DNA from: an uncultured Rhodospirillales bacterium | Lineage (GTDB): Bacteria > Pseudomonadota > Alphaproteobacteria > CACIAM-22H2 | Direction of reading: 5' to 3' | Length of the DNA stretch: 64,000 nucleotides | Assembly: GCA_937926175.1 (NCBI GenBank) | Contig: CALANV010000011.1 | Location: 5,288-69,287, forward strand | In this document: piece after piece, positions 25,107 to 34,489 of the stretch | Position numbering within the stretch: the stretch's first letter is position 1 | How the letters are laid out: each line of letters begins with the position of its first letter | The notes under the pieces: generated by a model | The model's database searches: none | Seen by the model: the letters and a program-made list of their open reading frames with translations, nothing else | What the model was told of the DNA's origin: nothing | Position numbers and translations under genes: made by a program

Positions 25107-26237
25107 GTGACCAAGCAGGTGATCTACACCGATCGCGTGATGAAGCCGATCGCGCATTTCTCCCATGCCGTGCGGGTCGGCAACGTCATTCATCTCGGCG
25201 CCACGGCAGGGACCGATGCGCAGCGCCGTCTTGCCGGCGCCACGCCGGGCCTAGTCGACGTCGCGGCACAGACCCGCAAGATGTTCGAGAACGCCGCCAC
25301 GGTGCTCGGCCTGCTCGGCGCCGGGCTGGAGCACGTCGTCCGGCTCAAGACCTACATCACCGATCTGCGCGACCTGCCGGTCTACGAAAAACTCTATGCC
25401 GAGACGTTCGGCAACATCCGCCCGAACCACGTCATCGTCGGCTCGGCCGGTTTTCCGTTGCCGCAGGCGGCCATCGAATTCGATCTGGTCGCGGTGGTCG
25501 ACTCGGCCGTCACGCGCCTGCCCGAGGCGGGTGATGCGGCGCACGCCGCGGACCGGTACTACTGCACGGCCGGCCCGGCTTCGGGCGACGCGCCGCCGCC
25601 GGCAAGCTTCGCCGCGCAGATGGAAGAAGCGCTGCGCCAGTTGCGGGCGCGTCTTGCCGCCGGCGGGTTCTCGCTCGGCGACACGGTTTACCTCCATGTC
25701 ACGCTGCAGGACGTCCGCGACGCGGCGACGTGTGCCACGGCGGTCAAGGCCTTCTTCCCGCAGCCCGCGCCCGCCTGCGTCGTGGTGGTCGCGCCGCTGC
25801 CGAAGCCCGATTGGATGCTGCAGCTCGAAGCCGTGGCCGTGAAGGGCGGCGGCCGGCCGGTGCGCGCCGGTCTCTCGTCCACCGAATTCGACCTCGGCAC
25901 GCCGGCCATGCTCGCCGGCGACGAACTCTACATCGGCGGACAGTTTGGTCGCGGCGCCGGCGTGGAGGCGCAGACCCGCGCCGCCTGGGACCGCATTCGT
26001 GCGTTGCTCGATGCCGTCGGCATGGACGCCGCGGCCATTCTGCGGACCAACAACGTGCTCACCGATTGGCGCAACTACGCCGGTTTCAATGCCGGATACG
26101 GCGCCAACGTCAGCGAGCCCTATCCGCCGCGCACGACCGTGCTGGGCGGCTTGGCGCAGCGCGACGCACTGGTGCAGATCGAGGCCCTGGCGCATCGGCA
26201 CGGCGGCACGGCCACGATCGTACAGGCGCAGGGGTGA
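25107..26237 (+). CDS. three-domain RidA (YjgF/YER057c/UK114) protein
   Basis: A 376-aa protein composed of three consecutive RidA-like domains (residues about 1-133, 140-250, 258-372) instead of the usual single roughly 125-aa unit. RidA enzymes hydrolyse reactive enamine/imine intermediates. The catalytic Arg (E. coli RidA Arg105) aligns with Arg342 of the third domain (YPPRTTV); the first has His at the equivalent position (PNHVIV) and the second Pro (PAPACV). Only the last unit therefore looks catalytically competent. GTG start at 25107. It follows the unknown protein, and the RraA-like gene is convergent from the other strand. Confidence 0.85.
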   Translation: MTKQVIYTDRVMKPIAHFSHAVRVGNVIHLGATAGTDAQRRLAGATPGLVDVAAQTRKMFENAATVLGLLGAGLEHVVRLKTYITDLRDLPVYEKLYAETFGNIRPNHVIVGSAGFPLPQAAIEFDLVAVVDSAVTRLPEAGDAAHAADRYYCTAGPASGDAPPPASFAAQMEEALRQLRARLAAGGFSLGDTVYLHVTLQDVRDAATCATAVKAFFPQPAPACVVVVAPLPKPDWMLQLEAVAVKGGGRPVRAGLSSTEFDLGTPAMLAGDELYIGGQFGRGAGVEAQTRAAWDRIRALLDAVGMDAAAILRTNNVLTDWRNYAGFNAGYGANVSEPYPPRTTVLGGLAQRDALVQIEALAHRHGGTATIVQAQG

Positions 26238-26253
26238 TGCCGACTGCGTGGCG

Positions 26254-26910
26254 TCACTTCTTCTGATCGAATCCCATACTTTTCAGCACCGGCCCCAGAC
26301 CGAGCAGGTCCACGGTCGTGGCGCCTTCCTGGATGGCGTGGCGCATTGCCTCTTCCTTCCGCTCGCGCTCGCGCGCCTTCCTCACGACGTCGTCCAGCTC
26401 GTTCGCGGCAATCACCACCACGCCGTCGCGGTCGCCGACGACGATGTCGCCCGGGTTGACCGGGACGCCGCCGCAGACGATCGGGGCATTGACCCTGCCG
26501 GGCTGATTCTTCGTGGTTCCCTTGATGGACAGGCCGCGCGCGAATACGGGAAAGCGCATGCGGATGATCGCCTCGGCATCACGGACCGCGCCGTCGATGA
26601 TCAGGCCGGCGATGCCGCGCATCTGCGCCGCGAAGGTCAGGATGTCACCCCAGGGCCCCGCCTCGAGATAGCCTTTGGCATCGACGACCAGGACGTCGCC
26701 GGGTTCGGCGATGCTCACGGCGTGATGGATCATCAGATTGTCGCCGGGACGGCAATCGACGGTCAGGGCGCGGCCGGCGAGCTTCAGCGACGGATCGAGC
26801 GGCTTGATCCCCGCATCCAGCGCCCCTTTCTGGCCTTGCGCTTCGTGCAAGGTCGCAACGCCGAGCTGCGTCAGGGTCTCGATCTGCTCGGGGGTGAGCC
26901 GTGAACTCAT
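26254..26910 (-). CDS. RraA-like protein / 4-hydroxy-4-methyl-2-oxoglutarate aldolase family
   Basis: A 218-aa RraA/HMG-aldolase-fold protein: LTPEQIETLTQLGVATLHEA, PGDNLMIHHAVSIAEPGDVL, GLIIDGAVRDAEAI, VNPGDIVVGDRDGVVVI. Members either cleave 2-oxo acids retro-aldol fashion (to pyruvate and another product) or inhibit RNase E. In this catabolic setting the aldolase role is more likely. The ATG at 26910 is preceded by GAGGAGACGGAA; the frame runs further upstream but without protein-like sequence. It is convergent with the RidA gene (17 bp apart). Confidence 0.86.
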   Translation of the reverse strand: MSSRLTPEQIETLTQLGVATLHEAQGQKGALDAGIKPLDPSLKLAGRALTVDCRPGDNLMIHHAVSIAEPGDVLVVDAKGYLEAGPWGDILTFAAQMRGIAGLIIDGAVRDAEAIIRMRFPVFARGLSIKGTTKNQPGRVNAPIVCGGVPVNPGDIVVGDRDGVVVIAANELDDVVRKARERERKEEAMRHAIQEGATTVDLLGLGPVLKSMGFDQKK

Positions 26911-27010
26911 TTCCGTCTCCTCATGCTTTCTTCCGGGCGAAAATCGCCGGCCGCGATCCTCGCCAACATCGCCCGTTCTCGCCAAGAGATTTTCGCGCTG
27001 CTCGCGCCGC

Positions 27011-28477
27011 TCAGGCATCCGTCGCATCGTCGGACCGCGCGAGGTGCGGCGCCGATTTCGGCACGTGGCCGCTGACTTCCGCGCCCGCGTCGGCATCGAG
27101 GAACACGAACACGAGCGCCGATGCCGCGACGATGGCGGCGACCACCAGGAACGCGATGGTGAAGTCGCCCAAAGCCAGGACGTCGCTCCCGCGCGCCATC
27201 ATCGCGAGGTGCAGGATCAGCGCGCCAACGCCCACCCCGACGCTGGTGGCGAGCTGCTGTGCCGTGCCGGAGAGGCTGGTCGCGCGGCTCATCCGTTCGG
27301 CCGGCACGTCGGCGAACGCCAGCGAATTCAGGCTGGTGAACTGCAGCGAGCGGAGAAAGCCGCCGCCGAGAAGAACCAGCAGCATGACGGCCGTGGCCGT
27401 GTCCGGCCGGAACAGGCCGTAGACGGCGAAGAAGACGGCGCAGAGCAGGCCGTTGCCGATCAGGACCGACCGGAACCCGAAGCGGTTCAGGATCGGGGCC
27501 GCGGCCACCTTCATGGCAATCGCGCCGACGGCGGACACGAAGGTGATGAGGCCGGAGCTGAACGCCGTCAGGCCGAAGCCGATCTGGAGCATCAGCGGCA
27601 GCAGGAACGGCGAGGCGCCGGCGCCGACGCGGAACAGAAAGCCGCCGGAGAGGCTCATCCGCAATGTCGGGATGCGGAACAGTGACAGGTCGAGGACGGG
27701 CGCGGTGACGCGGCGGGCGTGGCGGACATAGACCGCGAGCGCCGTCGCGCCAACGACGAGCAGCGCCGCGGTGACGCCGGCCGGCAGCACGTCGCGGCCG
27801 ATCGTCTCGAAGCCGAAGACCAGCGCGGTGAACCCGACGGCCGTGAGCAGCAGGCCGCGCACGTCGAGCGGGGGCACCGTCTGTTCGCGCGTGTCCTCGA
27901 TGTAAAGGAGCGCCAGCGCGATGCCGACGATGCCGATCGGGATGTTGATCCAGAAGATCCAGCGCCAGGACAGATAGGTCGCGAGAAATCCGCCGAGCGG
28001 CGGCCCGATCACCGGCCCGACCAGGGCGGGCATGGTCAGATAGGCCATCGCCCGGACCAGCTCCGGCTTCGTCACGGCGCGCAGGACCACCAGCCGCCCG
28101 ACCGGCACCATCATGGCGCCGCCCAGGCCCTGAAGAATGCGGGCAAGGACGAGTTCCACGAGCGATCCGCTCAACCCGCACAGGATCGAGCCGAGCGTGA
28201 AGACGGCAATCGCAAGCGTGAAGACGCGCCGCGCGCCGAAGCGGTCGGCGATCCAGCCGCTGACCGGAATGAACACGGCGAGACTGAACAGGTAAGCGGT
28301 GATCGCAAGGTTGAGGCGCACCGGGCTCTCACCGAACGAGGCCGCAATCGCCGGCAGCGCCGTCGACAGCACCGTCGAGTCGAGGTTCTCCATGAACAGG
28401 GCGCAGGCGACGATCAGGGGGATCAGCACGCGCCGCGGCAAGCTCGTCTCCTCTTCCGTCTCCGGCTGCGGTGGCAC
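27011..28477 (-). CDS. MFS multidrug efflux transporter (DHA2/EmrB-QacA type)
   Basis: A 488-aa membrane protein with 12-14 hydrophobic segments. FMENLDSTVLSTALPAIAAS, PVSGWIADRFGARRVF, GRILQGLGGAMMVPVGRL-like (here RILQGLGGAMMVPVGRLVVL), PALVGPVIGPPLGG and WRWIFWINIPIG are diagnostic of the DHA2 drug:H+ antiporter group. It exports drugs or toxic metabolites by proton antiport. Single gene, 100 bp from the RraA-like start, so possibly independent. The substrate is not predictable. Confidence 0.92.
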   Translation of the reverse strand: MPPQPETEEETSLPRRVLIPLIVACALFMENLDSTVLSTALPAIAASFGESPVRLNLAITAYLFSLAVFIPVSGWIADRFGARRVFTLAIAVFTLGSILCGLSGSLVELVLARILQGLGGAMMVPVGRLVVLRAVTKPELVRAMAYLTMPALVGPVIGPPLGGFLATYLSWRWIFWINIPIGIVGIALALLYIEDTREQTVPPLDVRGLLLTAVGFTALVFGFETIGRDVLPAGVTAALLVVGATALAVYVRHARRVTAPVLDLSLFRIPTLRMSLSGGFLFRVGAGASPFLLPLMLQIGFGLTAFSSGLITFVSAVGAIAMKVAAAPILNRFGFRSVLIGNGLLCAVFFAVYGLFRPDTATAVMLLVLLGGGFLRSLQFTSLNSLAFADVPAERMSRATSLSGTAQQLATSVGVGVGALILHLAMMARGSDVLALGDFTIAFLVVAAIVAASALVFVFLDADAGAEVSGHVPKSAPHLARSDDATDA

Positions 28478-28575
28478 GAATGCGAAGTTAGGACGGCGAC
28501 GCCGTCGCGAGTCACGAAATTTTCACGCGCGAGCCATTCCGGATCGGCGCCGCTTGCCTTCTTGCGGCGTCACCC

Positions 28576-29355
28576 TCAGGCTGCGCCGCGCGCGGCGCGA
28601 CGGGCGTAGAGGCGGTCGAGCACGTCGATCATTTCGGGCGGCAGATACGACTTGCCGCGCGCGAGGATGTCGTCAGGGATGCCGAATAGTGCTTCGGCAA
28701 CGGCGCCGGCGATGCAGGCGATGGTATCGCTGTCGCCGCCGATCGAGACGGCGTTGCGCAGCGCGTCCTCGTATCCGGTCGCCTCCAGCGCGCAGGTCAG
28801 GGCCTGCGGCACCGTGCCCTGGCAGGACGGATCGAAGCGGTAGCCGGGCCGGATCTGATCGACGCTCTGCGACAGGTCATAGCCGAACCGCGCCGCGATC
28901 TCGGCGCGCAGTTCAAGGGCCGGAACGCCCTCGAGTGCAAGGCGGACGGCCGTCGCGACGGCGGCGGCGCCTTTGATTCCTTCCGGATGATCGTGGCTGA
29001 CCGCCGTGACATGCCGGGCGAGTGCCGCGGCTTCGTCGACGTCGCGCGCGAGGAAGCCGGCGGGACCCGCCCGCATCGCCGCACCGGTGCCCCAGCTTCG
29101 ATACGGGCCCATTTCGGGCCGGCGCAGCCACTCGCGAAAAGAGGCACCGTAGCCACGGTCGGGATAACGTCCGCCCCAGACCCGCAGACTGACGGCCGGA
29201 TCGAGGCCGTCGAGCAGGGCCGCGGCGACCGCGACCGTGCACACGGTGTCGTCGGTGAAGGTGCAGCCGGGCCCGAAGAGTTCGAAATCCTTGCTCTTGC
29301 GGTTCTGCGCCTCGTAGATCGAGCCGACGATGTCGCCGATCACGGCCCCGTACAT
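28576..29355 (-). CDS. ADP-ribosylglycohydrolase family protein
   Basis: A 259-aa DraG/ARH-fold enzyme. Metal-binding motifs MYGAVIGDIVGSIYE, CTFTDDTVCTVA, SHDHPEGIKGA and IGGDSDTIACIAGA match the family's two-Mg centre. It removes ADP-ribose from proteins or small molecules. No nitrogenase or ADP-ribosyltransferase gene is adjacent, so the DraG role is not supported here. It ends just past the divergent MFS promoter side and follows the fadD-like gene by 17 bp on the same strand, so likely a two-gene unit with it. Confidence 0.88.
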   Translation of the reverse strand: MYGAVIGDIVGSIYEAQNRKSKDFELFGPGCTFTDDTVCTVAVAAALLDGLDPAVSLRVWGGRYPDRGYGASFREWLRRPEMGPYRSWGTGAAMRAGPAGFLARDVDEAAALARHVTAVSHDHPEGIKGAAAVATAVRLALEGVPALELRAEIAARFGYDLSQSVDQIRPGYRFDPSCQGTVPQALTCALEATGYEDALRNAVSIGGDSDTIACIAGAVAEALFGIPDDILARGKSYLPPEMIDVLDRLYARRAARGAA

Positions 29356-29372
29356 CGGAGGGCGGCTCCAGC

Positions 29373-31118
29373 CTAGCCGTAGAGCGCATCAAGCTTGGCG
29401 CCGTAGGTCTCGCGGATCTTGTGGCGCCGGATCTTGAGCGTCGGCGTCATCATCTCGTTGTCGATGCTGAACGGCTCGTGCGTCAGAATGAACTTGCGCA
29501 CGCGCTCGTGGGGCGCCACCTGCGCGTTGACGCGCGCGACGGCACTGTCGATCTTCGCCTTCAACGTCTTTTCGTCGCACGCCGCGATCAGGTCGGCATG
29601 CGGCACGATCACGGCCACGAGATACGGCCGCCGGTCGCCGTAGACCATCACCTGCGCGATCTCGGGCTGCAGCGCGAGCATGCCCTCGATCCGGGCCGGC
29701 GCGATCATCTCGCCGCCCGAGACTTTGATGAAGTCCTTCTTGCGGTCGGTGATCTTGATGTAGCCGTCCTCGTCGATCAGCCCGATGTCGCCCGTATGCA
29801 GCCAGCCGTCGCGGATTGCGTTCGCCGTCGCCTCCGGATCGTTCCAATAGCCCGACATGACCAGCTCGCCGCGCACGAGGATCTCGCCGTCGGGGGCGAT
29901 CTTGACCTCGACATCGGTGAGCGGCGGACCCACCGTGGCGAGCTTCACGCGATGGGGCGGATTGCAGCTCACCACGGGCGCCGCTTCGGTCTGGCCGTAG
30001 CCCTGCAGCACGCGCACGCCGAGGGCGGTGAAGAACAGGCCGATATCGTAGTTGAGCGGCCCGCCGCCGGAGACGAACGCCTTGAGGCGTCCGCCGAAGC
30101 GCTGGGCGACCTTGCGCCGCACGAGCCGGTCGAGCGCGAAATCGACGATACGCTCGCCGAGCGTCAGCTTGTCCGGCATCTCGATGCGCTTGCGGCCGAG
30201 TTCGAGCGTGCGCTCGAACAACCGGCGCTTCAGCGGTTTTTCCCGTTTCAGGCCGGCGGCGATGCGCTCGTGCATGACCTCGTAGAGGCGCGGCACGGCC
30301 GTCATGATCGTCGGCCGCACCTCAGCCATGTTCCGCATCAGCGCCTCCGCACTCTCCGCGAAACAGACATGCGCGCCGATCGAAAGCGCGAACGCGCCGA
30401 TGCAGGTGTGCTCGTAGGAATGCGACAGCGGCAGGAACGACAGGAAGACCTCGTCCTCGAGGCCGAGCTGCCGCAGCAGATCGTACGCGCCCTGGCAGTT
30501 GCACAGGATCGCCCCGTGGCTCAGCGTGACGCCCTTGGGCAGTCCGCCGGTGCCGGAGGTGTGGATGATGCAGGCGATGTCGCGGCGCGTCAGGCGCGCC
30601 ACCGTTTCGGCAACGTCGTCGGGGGCGGCGTCGCCGAGCGCCAGTGCCTCCGGCCACGGCACGATCCGCACGCCGACATCCTGCGCGAGGTCCGGCGGCT
30701 CGATGGCGACGACGATGCCGCAGCCGGGAGTCTCGCGGGCCGCGCTGAGCGCACGCTCGGCCAGCGCCCTGGTCGATGCGATGACGGCCTTCACCCCGGC
30801 ATTGGTGAAGACGTGGCGATGGTCGGCGACGGTATTCGTCGTATAGGCGGGGACGGTGATCGCGCCCGCGGCCATGATGGCATAGTCGGCGACGATCCAT
30901 TCCGGACGGTTCTCGGCGACGAGCGCGACGCGGTCGCCCGGCCGGATGCCGAGCGCGCGCAGGCCGCGGGCGAGCCGGTTCACCGCGCGCGCGAGTTCGG
31001 CATAGGTCGTCGTCACCCAGGTGCCGTCGCGCCTGACCCCGAGCGCCGGCCGGTCACCCAGCCGCGCGGCTGTATCGAACAGCATGCGAACAAGATTGGG
31101 GCAGGTGCGGTAATCCAT
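29373..31118 (-). CDS. long-chain acyl-CoA synthetase (AMP-forming)
   Basis: A 581-aa ANL-superfamily ligase. AMP-binding motif IIHTSGTGGLPKGVTLSHGA, A5-like YGQTEAAPVVSCNPP, and the C-terminal hinge GWLHTGDIGLIDEDGYIKITDRKKDFIKVSGGE are clear. It activates fatty acids as acyl-CoA; similarity is to FAA1/FadD-type long-chain synthetases. The conserved lysine region near TPTLKIRRHKI is present. Divergent from the pepF gene. Confidence 0.93.
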   Translation of the reverse strand: MDYRTCPNLVRMLFDTAARLGDRPALGVRRDGTWVTTTYAELARAVNRLARGLRALGIRPGDRVALVAENRPEWIVADYAIMAAGAITVPAYTTNTVADHRHVFTNAGVKAVIASTRALAERALSAARETPGCGIVVAIEPPDLAQDVGVRIVPWPEALALGDAAPDDVAETVARLTRRDIACIIHTSGTGGLPKGVTLSHGAILCNCQGAYDLLRQLGLEDEVFLSFLPLSHSYEHTCIGAFALSIGAHVCFAESAEALMRNMAEVRPTIMTAVPRLYEVMHERIAAGLKREKPLKRRLFERTLELGRKRIEMPDKLTLGERIVDFALDRLVRRKVAQRFGGRLKAFVSGGGPLNYDIGLFFTALGVRVLQGYGQTEAAPVVSCNPPHRVKLATVGPPLTDVEVKIAPDGEILVRGELVMSGYWNDPEATANAIRDGWLHTGDIGLIDEDGYIKITDRKKDFIKVSGGEMIAPARIEGMLALQPEIAQVMVYGDRRPYLVAVIVPHADLIAACDEKTLKAKIDSAVARVNAQVAPHERVRKFILTHEPFSIDNEMMTPTLKIRRHKIRETYGAKLDALYG

Positions 31119-31228
31119 CTGGCTGCTTCACTTCCCTGGGAGCGGTGCCGCTTATCGCGGGGAGACCGGAACTTGGCGTCGGGGCCGCCGACACTTATAT
31201 CGATGGACGTCTGCAGGAGTTAAGCCCA

Positions 31229-33061
31229 ATGAAGCCTGTCTGTTGCCGCGGCCGTGCCCCGGCCGCCACCGTCCTCGAACGTCCCTCGGAACCGGACAAT
31301 TTCGGCGACCTTCCCCAGTGGGATCTGTCCGATCTTTATGCCGGGCGCGAAGATCCGACGCTGGCCGTCGACCTCGACACGGCCGAGGCCGAGGCGAAAG
31401 CCTTCCGCGAACGCTATTTCGGCCGGTTGGCCGGCCTGCCGGGGACCGAGCTCGGGGCGGCAGTCCGCGAGTATGAGCGGATGGAGGAACGCCTCAGCCG
31501 CATCATGAGCTTCGCCGAGCTGACCTATGCCGGCAACCAGAGCGACCCGCTGGTCGCCAAGTTCTTCCAGACGATGCAGGAGCGGGTCAACGCCATCTCG
31601 GCGCAGCTCCTGTTCTTCACGCTCGAGCTCAACCGGATCGAGGACGCGGATCTCGCCGAGAAGCTGCGCGCGCCGGAGCTCGCGCGCTACCGGCCGTGGC
31701 TGGAGGATTTGCGCGTCTTCCGTCCGCATCAGCTTTCGGACGAGATGGAACGGCTGCTCCATGAAAAGCACGTGACGGGCCGCAGCGCCTGGGTGCGTCT
31801 GTTCGACGAGACGATCGCGGCGCTGCGCTTCCCGGTGAACGGCAAGGAGCTGACCAGCGCCGAGGCGCTTCACCTGCTGTCCGATCGCGACGCCACGGTC
31901 CGCCGGGCGGCCGCCAAGGCGATCGGCAAGGTGCTGGGCGACAACATCCGCATTTTCGCGCTCGTCACCAACACCCTCATCAAGGACAAGGAAATCGAGG
32001 ACAAGTGGCGGAACTATCCGCGGCCGATCTCGGCGCGGAATCTCGCCAACCGCGTCGAGGACGAGGTCGTCGATGCGCTGATCTCATCGGTGCGCGCCGC
32101 CTATCCGCGGCTGTCGCATCGCTACTACGCGATCAAGGCGAAGTGGTTCGGCGTCGAGCAGATGCCATACTGGGACCGCAACGCGCCGCTTCCCGACGTC
32201 GAGGAAGAGGTGATCCCGTGGTCGCGTGCGCGCGACATCGTGCTCGATGCCTATGCGCGCTTCTCGCCCGAGATGGCGTCCATCGGCGCGCGCTTCTTCG
32301 AGCGCGGCTGGATCGACGCGCCCGTGAAGCCGGGCAAGGCGCCGGGCGCCTTCGCGCACCCGACCGTGCCGTCGGTCCATCCCTATCTGCTGCTGAACTA
32401 CCAAGGCAAGGTGCGCGACGTGATGACGCTCGCCCACGAACTCGGCCACGGCGTGCACCAGGTTCTGGCCGCATCACAAGGCCACCTGATGGCGGATACG
32501 CCGCTGACGCTGGCCGAGACCGCCTCGGTCTTCGGCGAGATGCTGACCTTCCGCGCCATGCTCGAGGCCGAGAAGGATCCGAAACGCCGCAAGGCGATGC
32601 TGGCCGGCAAGGTCGAGGACATGCTGAATACCGTCGTCCGTCAGATCGCGTTCGTCGAGTTCGAGCGGCGGCTTCATGACGAGCGGCGCAACGGCGAGCT
32701 CACGCCCGACCGCATCGGCGAGATCTGGTTCGACGTGCAGCGCGAGAGCCTGGGGCCGGCGTTGCGTTTCGAGGACGAATACCAGTTCTACTGGTCCTAC
32801 ATTCCGCACTTCGTCCACACGCCGTTCTACGTCTATGCCTATGCGTTCGGCGACTGCCTGGTGAATTCGCTCTATGCCGCCTATCAGCGTTCGCCGGAGG
32901 GGTTCGCCGACAAGTATCTCGATCTGCTGCGCGCGGGCGGCACCAAACATCACAAGGAACTTCTCGCGCCGTTCGGTCTCGACGCCGCCGATCCGAAGTT
33001 CTGGCAGAGCGGCCTGGACGTGATCGCGGGGCTCATCGACGAGCTCGAGCGGCTGTCATGA
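31229..33061 (+). CDS. pepF: M3-family oligoendopeptidase F
   Basis: A 610-aa zinc metallopeptidase with the M3 motif HELGHGVHQ (His403, Glu404, His407) and downstream E in ETASVFGEM. It degrades short peptides in the cytoplasm. The chosen ATG at 31229 follows GCAGGAGTTAAGCCC; the open frame extends 28 codons earlier but without good signals. It is followed 27 bp later by the ABC1-kinase gene. Confidence 0.93.
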   Translation: MKPVCCRGRAPAATVLERPSEPDNFGDLPQWDLSDLYAGREDPTLAVDLDTAEAEAKAFRERYFGRLAGLPGTELGAAVREYERMEERLSRIMSFAELTYAGNQSDPLVAKFFQTMQERVNAISAQLLFFTLELNRIEDADLAEKLRAPELARYRPWLEDLRVFRPHQLSDEMERLLHEKHVTGRSAWVRLFDETIAALRFPVNGKELTSAEALHLLSDRDATVRRAAAKAIGKVLGDNIRIFALVTNTLIKDKEIEDKWRNYPRPISARNLANRVEDEVVDALISSVRAAYPRLSHRYYAIKAKWFGVEQMPYWDRNAPLPDVEEEVIPWSRARDIVLDAYARFSPEMASIGARFFERGWIDAPVKPGKAPGAFAHPTVPSVHPYLLLNYQGKVRDVMTLAHELGHGVHQVLAASQGHLMADTPLTLAETASVFGEMLTFRAMLEAEKDPKRRKAMLAGKVEDMLNTVVRQIAFVEFERRLHDERRNGELTPDRIGEIWFDVQRESLGPALRFEDEYQFYWSYIPHFVHTPFYVYAYAFGDCLVNSLYAAYQRSPEGFADKYLDLLRAGGTKHHKELLAPFGLDAADPKFWQSGLDVIAGLIDELERLS

Positions 33062-33088
33062 GCGCGGCTGCGCCGGTGACGACCGCCA

Positions 33089-34438
33089 ATGGCTGAGCGC
33101 GACGACGAGAACACGCTCGGCGGGCGCATAAGGCGCTATGCCCGCGTCGGGACCGCCGTCGGCGGCCTCGCGGCTCGGCTCGGCGCCGAGCGCGTGCTCC
33201 GCGTCAGGCTGGACCGCGAGCGGCACGCGGCCGACCTGCGCGCGGCCCTGGGCGGGCTCAAGGGTCCGCTGATGAAGGTCGCGCAGCTCATGGCGACGAT
33301 CCCCGACGCGTTGCCCGAGGAATACGTGAAGGAGCTGATCCAGCTTCAGTCGAATGCGCCGTCGATGGGCTGGCCGTTCGTCAAGCGGCGCATGGCGAGC
33401 GAGCTCGGCGCGGACTGGCGGTCGCGCTTCCGCGAATTCGAACGCGAGGCGGTGGCCGCCGCCTCGTTGGGCCAGGTCCATCGCGCCGTCGCGCACGACG
33501 GAAGGCGGCTTGCCTGCAAGCTGCAGTATCCCGACATGCAGTCCGCTGTCGAGGCCGATCTGCGCCAGCTCAAGCTGATCTTCTCGATCTACGAACGCTA
33601 CGACCGCGCCATCTCGACGACGGAGATCCACGCCGAGATCGCCGAGCGCCTGCGCGAGGAACTCGACTACGCGCGCGAGGCCCGGCACATGCGACTCTAC
33701 GGGCGCATGCTGGCGGACGAGCCCGGCGTAAGCGTGCCCGAGCCGGTCGACGAACTTTGCACCAGGCGTCTGCTGACGATGACGTGGCTCGACGGCATCA
33801 AACTGCTGGCCGTCGCGGACGACCCGCTGCCGCGGCGCAACCAGGTCGCCTACAACATGTTCCGGGCGTGGTACGTGCCGTTCTACTTCTACGGCGTCAT
33901 TCACGGCGATCCGCACCTCGGCAACTACACGGTGCGTGCGGACGGCGGCGTCAACCTGCTCGACTTCGGCTGCATCCGCGTGTTCAAGCCGAAATTCGTC
34001 GCGGGCGTCATCGACCTGTACGAGGCGCTGCGGCGCAACGACGAGGCGCTTGCCGTGCACGCCTACGAGACCTGGGGCTTCCGCAATCTCTCGCGGGAGC
34101 TGATCGCCGTGCTGAACCAGTGGGCGGCGTTCGTCTACGCCCCGCTGATGGAGGACCGGCCGCGCCTGATCGAGGAGACGAATTCGGGCGTGTACGGTCG
34201 CGAGGTGGCGGAGAAGGTCCACCGCGATCTCCGGCGCGTCGGCGGCGTCACGCCGCCCCGCGAGTTCGTGCTGATGGACCGGGCGGCGATCGGGCTCGGC
34301 TCGGTCTTCATGCATCTGCGCGCGGAGATCAACTGGCACCGCCTGTTCCACGATCTGATCAGGGATTTCGACGTGAAGGCGCTGGCCAGGCGGCAGGCCG
34401 CCGCGCTCAAGGCCGTCGGCCTCGAGCGGCCGCGCTGA
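33089..34438 (+). CDS. ABC1/UbiB-like atypical kinase family protein
   Basis: A 449-aa member of the ABC1/ADCK/UbiB group: KGPLMKVAQLMATIPDALPEEY (family KxGQ-like region), AAASLGQVHRAVAHDGRRLACKLQYPD (Ala-rich loop and Lys), ELDYAREARHM, GVIHGDPHLGNYTV (catalytic HGDPHxxN) and LLDFGCIRVF (DFG). The family supports ubiquinone biosynthesis or lipid homeostasis by ATP-dependent activity. It lacks the C-terminal membrane segments of UbiB. Probably co-transcribed with pepF. Confidence 0.88.
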   Translation: MAERDDENTLGGRIRRYARVGTAVGGLAARLGAERVLRVRLDRERHAADLRAALGGLKGPLMKVAQLMATIPDALPEEYVKELIQLQSNAPSMGWPFVKRRMASELGADWRSRFREFEREAVAAASLGQVHRAVAHDGRRLACKLQYPDMQSAVEADLRQLKLIFSIYERYDRAISTTEIHAEIAERLREELDYAREARHMRLYGRMLADEPGVSVPEPVDELCTRRLLTMTWLDGIKLLAVADDPLPRRNQVAYNMFRAWYVPFYFYGVIHGDPHLGNYTVRADGGVNLLDFGCIRVFKPKFVAGVIDLYEALRRNDEALAVHAYETWGFRNLSRELIAVLNQWAAFVYAPLMEDRPRLIEETNSGVYGREVAEKVHRDLRRVGGVTPPREFVLMDRAAIGLGSVFMHLRAEINWHRLFHDLIRDFDVKALARRQAAALKAVGLERPR

Positions 34439-34489
34439 CCGGATCGTTCGCGCCGGCGAGCGGCACGTCTCGTCCGTGGCGGCGCCTGG

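Noticed and set aside
28576..29355. DraG-type regulator of nitrogenase
   Set aside because: ADP-ribosylglycohydrolase fold is clear, but no draT or nif gene is in the window; only the family call is kept.
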